From: an uncultured Phascolarctobacterium sp.
GTDB lineage: Bacteria; Bacillota; Negativicutes; Acidaminococcales; Acidaminococcaceae
Assembly: GCF_905212365.1 (NCBI RefSeq)
Contig: NZ_CAJMEH010000015.1
Span: forward strand, 1-35,933
DNA length: 35,933 nt
Reading direction: 5' to 3'
Shown here piece after piece: positions 30,623-35,933 of the stretch (position 1 is the first letter of the stretch; the number at the start of each line of letters is the position of its first letter). The notes under the pieces are model-generated. The model was not told where the DNA came from and ran no database searches. It worked only from the letters and a program-made list of their open reading frames with translations. The position numbers were made by a program, and so were the translations under genes.

Positions 30623-31399
30623 GTGGAAAATTTTGCAGGAGCTTTGGATTTAGGGACTGTCCTGTTTTTAATCGTGGCAGGCTTTATTTCGGCGTTCATT
30701 GATTCTACTGTTGGCGGTGGCGGTCTTATTTCTACTCCCGCTTTGCTCAGTCTGGGGCTGCCTGTCCCCTATGCTTTGGGAACTAATAAGGTTGCGGCTT
30801 CCGTTGGTTCGCTGACCAGCGTAATTTCTTTTTGGCGTGCCGGAAAAATTAAAAAGGCGGCGCTGGCCTTAACTCCCCTGTCCTTTATAGGATCGGCTTT
30901 GGGGGCTTATGTAGTTTACCTGCTGCCGGAAAAGCTGATGAAAAATATTATTGTAGTGCTGTTGGTTTTGGTAGCCGTCTATACTTATCGCCGCAAGGAT
31001 TGGGGCGATACGGGAACGGTGCAGCAGCTGGGGGCACAGGCTTTGGCGGGCGCTTTTGTTATGGCCTTTGCCATCGGCTTTTACGACGGCTTTTTCGGCC
31101 CCGGCACCGGTTCGTTTTTAATATTTGGCTTTTTATATTTAGGCTATGATTTTGTAACTGCCGCAGGCAACGCCAAGGCGCTGAATTTTGCCAGCGGCGT
31201 CGGTGCGTTGGTGTCGTTTGCTGTGAGCGGTACGATTATTTGGTCATATGGTGTGATTATGGCTTTAGCCATGATGATTGGCGCTGTCTTTGGATCGCGT
31301 ATGGCTATAAAAAAGGGAGCGTCGTATGTGCGTCCTCTTTATCTTTTGGTAACTACTCTGCTTATAGGCAAGCAGGTTTATGAGATATTACTGAAATAA
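30623..31399 (+). CDS. TauE/SafE family sulfite or anion exporter
   Basis: An integral membrane protein of about 258 residues with about eight hydrophobic segments and an internal repeat. Marks of the TauE/SafE family are FIDSTVGGGGLISTPALLSLGLPVPYALGTNKV in the first half and its counterpart FYDGFFGPGTGSFLIFGFLYLGYDFVTAAGNAKALN in the second. Members export sulfite, sulfoacetate or other organic anions; the substrate here is not evident. GTG 30623 has GAGGG 6 nt upstream; the alternative ATG 30617 touches that site. It lies between thiN and gyrA in the same direction. Confidence 0.9.
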   Translation: MENFAGALDLGTVLFLIVAGFISAFIDSTVGGGGLISTPALLSLGLPVPYALGTNKVAASVGSLTSVISFWRAGKIKKAALALTPLSFIGSALGAYVVYLLPEKLMKNIIVVLLVLVAVYTYRRKDWGDTGTVQQLGAQALAGAFVMAFAIGFYDGFFGPGTGSFLIFGFLYLGYDFVTAAGNAKALNFASGVGALVSFAVSGTIIWSYGVIMALAMMIGAVFGSRMAIKKGASYVRPLYLLVTTLLIGKQVYEILLK

Positions 31400-31450
31400 T
31401 CTTTTTGTGAATTTAATTTTATGAAGTGTTTGTGAAAGAAAGGTGATTAG

Positions 31451-33901
31451 GTGGATACTTTAGAACCGATTACTGGTAAGGTCCTGCCGGTGTATATCGA
31501 AGAGGAAATGCAAAAATCCTATATCGATTACGCTATGAGCGTTATTATTCAGCGCGCTCTGCCTGATGTGCGCGACGGCTTAAAGCCTGTACATCGCCGT
31601 ATTTTATACGCTATGCAGGAAGCAGGCATGACTCCTTCCAAGCCCTATAAAAAATCCGCTCGTATCGTCGGTGAAGTTTTAGGTAAATATCATCCCCATG
31701 GCGACAGCTCTGTTTATGATGCTATAGTGCGTCTGGCTCAGGATTTTTCTACCCGTTACCTGATGGTTGACGGACACGGAAATTTTGGCAGTATCGACGG
31801 CGACAGCGCCGCAGCTATGCGTTATACAGAAGTGCGCATGGCAAGGCTGGCCGAGGCTATGCTGGATGATATTGAAAAAGATACCGTGGACTTTGTGCCG
31901 AACTATGATGAATCCTTGCAGGAGCCAAGCGTACTTCCTTCTAAGGTCCCTGCCCTGCTGATTAACGGCAGCGCCGGTATCGCCGTAGGTATGGCGACCA
32001 ATATTCCGCCCCATAATTTATGCGAGGTAGTAAACGGCCTCGTGATGCTCATCGATAATCCCGACGTGGAAATTTCGCAGCTGATGACGGCCATCAAAGG
32101 CCCTGACTTCCCTACCGGCGCCTGCATTTTAGGCAAGGAGGGCATTACCAGCGCCTATACTACGGGCCGCGGCGTGGTAAAAATTCGCGCTAAGGCCGTA
32201 ATCGAGCCTGCTAATAAGGGCAAGCATAATATTATCGTCAGCGAAATCCCCTATCAGGTCAATAAGGCCAATTTGATTAAGGATATCGCTCAGCTTGCTA
32301 AGGACGGCGCTATCGAAGGCATCAGCCATATCGACGATTATTCCAACCTCAAGCATGGCATCCGCATCGTTATCGAGCTGAAAAGCGACGCCGTGCCCGA
32401 CGTGGTTTTGAACCAGCTGTACAAGCATACCGCTCTGCAAAGCTCCTTTGGCATTATTATGCTGGCGCTGGTTAACGGTCAGCCGCGTATTTTGAATTTG
32501 AAACAAATTTTGGAATACTATCTGGCCCACCAAAAGGACGTTATTACTCGACGCACCCGCTACGAGCTGGGCAAAGCCAAGGACCGCGCTCATATTTTAG
32601 AAGGCTTGAAAATTGCGCTGGATAATCTGGACGCCGTTATCAGCACCATTCGCAACAGCGCTACGGCTGATATAGCCAGAGTAAATTTGATGGAGGGCTT
32701 CAATTTAAGCCAGCGTCAGGCCCAGGCTATTTTGGATATGCGCTTGCAGCGCTTGACCGGCCTGGAGCGTAAAAAAATCGACGAGGAGTATGTGGACGTT
32801 CTGGAAACCATCGACTGGCTGGAAAGCGTGCTGGCAGACGAGCGCAAGGTGATGAATATTATTAAAGAAGACCTGCTGGAGATGAAAAAGAAGTTCGGCG
32901 ACGAACGCCGCACGGAAATTTCCCGCGATTCCTCTGATATGGACGTCGAGGATTTGATTGCCGAAGAGGATATAGTGGTAACTATCAGCCATCAGGGTTA
33001 TATTAAACGCCAGACGCTGGATAATTTCCGCAACCAGAAGCGCGGCGGCGTGGGCAAAACCGGCGGCAGCGGCAAGAAAGAAGATTGCGCAGAGCATCTC
33101 TTCCTTTCCACCACTCACCATAATATTTTGTTCTTTACGAATAAGGGCCGCGTATATCGCCAAAAGGGTTATGAAATACCTGAAGCAGGACGCACGGCTA
33201 AGGGGACCGCTATTATTAACCTGCTGCCCTTGGAGCAGGGAGAAAAAATTACGGCGGTTATTCCGGTGAAAGAATTTGCCGACGAGCAGTTTATGTTTAT
33301 GGCGACCAATAAGGGCACGGTTAAGAAAACCAATCTGAAGGATTTGGAAAGCGCCCGTAAGGCCGGTCTGGTAGCTATCAACCTGGATGAAAACGAGGAT
33401 TTGATTGGCGTTGAGCTGACCGACGGCAACAGCGAAATTATTCTGGCTACCCGCAACGGCGTAGCTATCCGTTTTGACGAGCAGGATGTGCGGCCTATGG
33501 GACGCACGGCTCATGGCGTGCGCGGCATCAGCCTGAATTACGGCGATGAGGTTGTGGCCATGGACAGCGTTCCTAACGAAAATTACGAGGTGCTGACGGC
33601 TACGGAATTTGGCATGGGCAAGCGCACGGCGGTCAGCGAATACCGCAAGCAGACCCGCGGCGGCAAGGGCATCATCAATATTAAGATTACGGAAAAAACC
33701 GGCTGCGTAGTCGGTATGCGCGTAATCAATCCCGCGCAGGAGATTATGATGATTACCTCCGGCGGCATCATTATCCGCATCGACGTGGACAGCGTTTCGC
33801 AGTATGGCCGCAATACTCAGGGCGTAAAGCTGATGACGCTGAACGAAAACGATAAGGTAGTTTCCTTAGCGGCTATTCACCATGAGGACGACGGGGAGTA
33901 A
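31451..33901 (+). CDS. gyrA: DNA gyrase subunit A
   Basis: An 816-residue gyrase cleavage/wrapping subunit. The catalytic tyrosine is Tyr125 (MRYTEVRM). The quinolone-determining region reads HPHGDSSVYD; Ser86 and Asp90 correspond to Ser83 and Asp87 of E. coli, so the usual resistance changes are absent. The C-terminal beta-pinwheel holds the DNA-wrapping GyrA-box as KQTRGGKG, a slight variant of QRRGGKG. The start codon is GTG (31451), with AAAGGTG upstream. It ends with a strong terminator at 33937, closing the dnaN-gyrA cluster. Confidence 0.98.
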   Translation: MDTLEPITGKVLPVYIEEEMQKSYIDYAMSVIIQRALPDVRDGLKPVHRRILYAMQEAGMTPSKPYKKSARIVGEVLGKYHPHGDSSVYDAIVRLAQDFSTRYLMVDGHGNFGSIDGDSAAAMRYTEVRMARLAEAMLDDIEKDTVDFVPNYDESLQEPSVLPSKVPALLINGSAGIAVGMATNIPPHNLCEVVNGLVMLIDNPDVEISQLMTAIKGPDFPTGACILGKEGITSAYTTGRGVVKIRAKAVIEPANKGKHNIIVSEIPYQVNKANLIKDIAQLAKDGAIEGISHIDDYSNLKHGIRIVIELKSDAVPDVVLNQLYKHTALQSSFGIIMLALVNGQPRILNLKQILEYYLAHQKDVITRRTRYELGKAKDRAHILEGLKIALDNLDAVISTIRNSATADIARVNLMEGFNLSQRQAQAILDMRLQRLTGLERKKIDEEYVDVLETIDWLESVLADERKVMNIIKEDLLEMKKKFGDERRTEISRDSSDMDVEDLIAEEDIVVTISHQGYIKRQTLDNFRNQKRGGVGKTGGSGKKEDCAEHLFLSTTHHNILFFTNKGRVYRQKGYEIPEAGRTAKGTAIINLLPLEQGEKITAVIPVKEFADEQFMFMATNKGTVKKTNLKDLESARKAGLVAINLDENEDLIGVELTDGNSEIILATRNGVAIRFDEQDVRPMGRTAHGVRGISLNYGDEVVAMDSVPNENYEVLTATEFGMGKRTAVSEYRKQTRGGKGIINIKITEKTGCVVGMRVINPAQEIMMITSGGIIIRIDVDSVSQYGRNTQGVKLMTLNENDKVVSLAAIHHEDDGE

Positions 33902-33936
33902 ATAAAAGCTTAAAATTGTTCTGCTTTTAAAACTAT

Positions 33937-33970
33937 AGCGTGCTTCCGCACTTTCGGAAGCACGCTTTCT
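33937..33970 (+). terminator. Terminator after gyrA
   Basis: AGCGTGCTTCCG (33937-33948) and CGGAAGCACGCT (33955-33966) form a perfect 12-bp stem with a 6-nt loop, followed by TTCTTTGT. Confidence 0.85.
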
Positions 33971-34086
33971 TTGTGTATATAAGACTGCAGGTAACAAAGC
34001 ATAATTGGTTTTAGCTGTCGTAGTTATTTTGACTTGTTACATTTTTTACAGCTCTACTAAAATAGTAGGATATATGAAACTTTCTG

Positions 34087-34115
34087 TTGACATCCTGATT
34101 ACTTAGTAATATACT
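34087..34115 (+). promoter_or_regulatory. Promoter of the MetQ-like gene
   Basis: TTGACA (34087-34092) and TATACT (34110-34115) are 17 bp apart. The start near 34122 leaves a leader of about 35 nt, too short for an S-box or other SAM riboswitch. A second, weaker candidate lies upstream (TTGTTA 34034, TAAAAT 34058). Confidence 0.7.
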
Positions 34116-34156
34116 AGGTTTTAAATTTACAGGGTATCATCAAGGAGGTAATAAAG

Positions 34157-34954
34157 ATGGTAAAGAGATTATTGATATTGGCCTTGGCGCTGACGGCTTT
34201 GCTGGCGGCAGGCTGCGGCGGCAGCGAAGCAAAAAAGGAAGCTGCTATTAAGGTTGGCGCTACAGCTGGCCCCCATGCGGAGGTTGTCGAAGCCGCGGCT
34301 AAGGAAGCCGCTAAAAGCGGCCTCAAGGTGCAGGTTGTAGAGTTTTCTGATTATATTCCGCCGGATAAGGCCTTGGCCGACGGCGAGCTGGATTTGGCAA
34401 GCTATCAGCATAAGCCGTTTTTGGATAATTTTAATAAGCAGAATAAGAGAGATTTGGTTCCTATCGGCAACGCTATTTTGATGCGCATGGGCATTTACAG
34501 CGATAAGGTGCATGATGTTAAGGATATTCCCGACGGCGCAATTATTGCTATCCCCAACGACCCGACTAACGGAGGCCGCGGCTTAATGCTGCTGGAGCGC
34601 GCAGGCGTTATTAAATTGAAGGATGGCCTGGGCATGAAAGCTACTCCTAACGATATCGCCGATAATCCTAAGCATATTCAGATCAAGGAGCTGGAGGCCG
34701 CGCAGCTGCCCCGCAGTTTGGCCGACGTAGATGCGGCTGTTATTACTATGAACTATGTTATGAGCGGCGGCTTGGACGTTAAGAAACAGAATATCTTCTT
34801 AGAGCCTAAGGACGAGCCTTTGGCTGTAATGATTATCGCCGCTCGCAGTAAGGATAAGCCGGAGTATAAGGAGTTTGTTAAGGCTTATCAATCCGAGGCC
34901 GTAAGAAAATTCATTGCCGATAAATATAAAGGTACTATCGAGCCTGCGTTTTAA
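34157..34954 (+). CDS. metQ: MetQ/NlpA family substrate-binding lipoprotein
   Basis: A 265-residue lipoprotein with a signal peptide and lipobox LAAGC (Cys20). The mature part has the NlpA/MetQ pattern: IKVGATAGPHAEVVEAAAKEA, GELDLASYQHKPFLDNFNKQ, IAIPNDPTNGGRGLMLLERAGVIKL, and DAAVITMNYVMSGGL. Such proteins bind L- or D-methionine for the MetNI importer. No metN or metI lies beside it: a terminator and an rRNA operon follow. It must therefore share a transporter encoded elsewhere. AAGGAGGT precedes the ATG. Exact ligand not provable from sequence. Confidence 0.9.
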   Translation: MVKRLLILALALTALLAAGCGGSEAKKEAAIKVGATAGPHAEVVEAAAKEAAKSGLKVQVVEFSDYIPPDKALADGELDLASYQHKPFLDNFNKQNKRDLVPIGNAILMRMGIYSDKVHDVKDIPDGAIIAIPNDPTNGGRGLMLLERAGVIKLKDGLGMKATPNDIADNPKHIQIKELEAAQLPRSLADVDAAVITMNYVMSGGLDVKKQNIFLEPKDEPLAVMIIAARSKDKPEYKEFVKAYQSEAVRKFIADKYKGTIEPAF

Positions 34955-34975
34955 AAGCGAGCTGCGATGGAGTTA

Positions 34976-35022
34976 AACTGGCACTCAAAACTTTTTTCAG
35001 AAGCTTTTGAGTGCCGGTTTTT
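34976..35022 (+). terminator. Terminator after metQ
   Basis: GGCACTCAAAA (34980-34990) pairs with TTTTGAGTGCC (35005-35015), extended by AAAC/GTTT outside, and TTTTT follows (35018-35022). The stretch from here to the rrn promoter (35023-35248) has no gene; it is AT-rich near its right end and carries an 18-bp imperfect direct repeat. Confidence 0.85.
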
Positions 35023-35248
35023 CTTAATTGCCGATAGAAGCTTACACGATTCAAAATCACCGCTGCTTCCTGACGACAAAATTACGGAGCGAAAAATGCA
35101 TTCCAGCTTAGAACGGCAACTTGATTTTGGCTTTTGATAAAAATTTTGTTAAAAAATTTATCCTGTGAAGCTTAGCGGATTCAATACTTTCTTTGCCAAC
35201 GCAGCCTTGCGTATCGCAAAAAATGTTAAAAAAGTTACGAAAAAAGTG

Positions 35249-35277
35249 TTGACATAATGATGGACGAGTGGTATTAT
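35249..35277 (+). promoter_or_regulatory. rRNA operon promoter
   Basis: TTGACA (35249-35254) and TATTAT (35272-35277) are separated by 17 bp. An A/T-rich tract (AAAAAATGTTAAAAAAGTTACGAAAAAAG type, about 35217-35246) directly upstream resembles an UP element, as expected for a highly expressed rrn promoter. Confidence 0.75.
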
Positions 35278-35284
35278 ATACAAG

Positions 35285-35451
35285 TCGCCGCGATACGGCA
35301 GTAAATAAACGCCAACATCGCTAGACAGGTAAGTTCCTTGAAAACTGAACATAAACCTAAAAAAGCGAATGTGCGGGTCGAGCGCGTAAGCGCAAGACCA
35401 AGTCAAATATTTCTTTTAATAACTAAGAGCCAATCGGTTCTTCAATAAACT
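35285..35451 (+). other. rrn leader region
   Basis: A transcribed leader of about 165 nt before the mature 16S. It has the CCTTGAAAACTGAACA stretch often seen in Firmicutes rRNA spacers and leaders. Two small hairpins follow: GGTC-GCGC-gtaa-GCGC-GACC (35376-35399) and AAGAGCC-aatc-GGTTCTT (35425-35442), the second just before the mature 5' end. These are likely processing and antitermination elements. Confidence 0.55.

Positions 35452-35933
<482 letters not shown>

Noticed and set aside
34087..34156. SAM riboswitch upstream of the MetQ-like gene
   Set aside because: The leader after the best promoter is only about 35 nt and shows no S-box pairing or terminator.

Overview
The window is the chromosomal replication-origin region of a Negativicutes bacterium (a didermic Firmicute). 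The partial 16S rRNA at the right end and the gene content both suggest Acidaminococcaceae, most like Phascolarctobacterium; this is judged from remembered 16S signatures, not from a search. The gene order rpmH | dnaA-oriC-dnaN-S4-recF-dciA-remB-gyrB-(small gene)-thiN-tauE-gyrA rightwards, and rpmH-rnpA-yidD-yidC-jag-mnmE-mnmG-rsmG-noc / parA-parB leftwards, is the classic Firmicutes origin layout. Nearly every gene is transcribed away from oriC (about 22.3-24.1 kb).

Left part (1-3.1 kb): the tail of an unknown membrane-protein-like gene, a 166-bp palindromic element, a fused bioW-bioF gene for early biotin synthesis, and a gene-poor stretch. That stretch holds what I read as an intact type I toxin-antitoxin locus: a 25-residue Hol_Tox/TxpA-like toxin facing a short antisense RNA, with near-identical promoter-proximal leaders on the two strands.

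3.1-9.8 kb: a leftward branched-chain amino acid ABC transporter operon (two tandem substrate-binding lipoproteins, livH, livM, livG, livF) followed by a CBS-CBS-ACT regulator and a DUF951 gene. It has a consensus promoter, a leader hairpin, and an internal 12-bp hairpin between the binding proteins and the membrane genes. 10.0-13.6 kb: a small membrane protein, then parA-parB-DUF554-DUF4446 with its own promoter. 13.6-14.5 kb: an accessory pocket between parA and noc with a broken 5'-nucleotidase fragment, an unknown 79-residue gene and a perfect parS whose extended palindrome doubles as the noc terminator.

14.5-22.1 kb: noc, rsmG, mnmG, mnmE, jag, yidC, yidD, rnpA, rpmH (tRNA U34 modification, rRNA methylation, membrane insertion, RNase P). 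A second copy of the palindromic element lies between mnmE and mnmG. 22.3-33.9 kb: the replication and topoisomerase operon, including a helicase-loader family protein (DciA) with a zinc-ribbon tail and a second perfect parS inside the thiN coding sequence. 34-35.9 kb: an orphan MetQ-like lipoprotein, then an rrn promoter and the first ~480 nt of a 16S rRNA gene with an unusually enlarged V1 (helix 6) region.

Functionally, replication initiation (DnaA, DnaN, RecF, DciA, gyrase), chromosome segregation and nucleoid occlusion (ParA, ParB, Noc, two parS sites) and ribosome/tRNA maturation are grouped around oriC. Amino acid uptake, biotin synthesis and the toxin-antitoxin locus lie at the periphery. 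No tRNA genes, CRISPR arrays, insertion sequences or prophage genes were seen.
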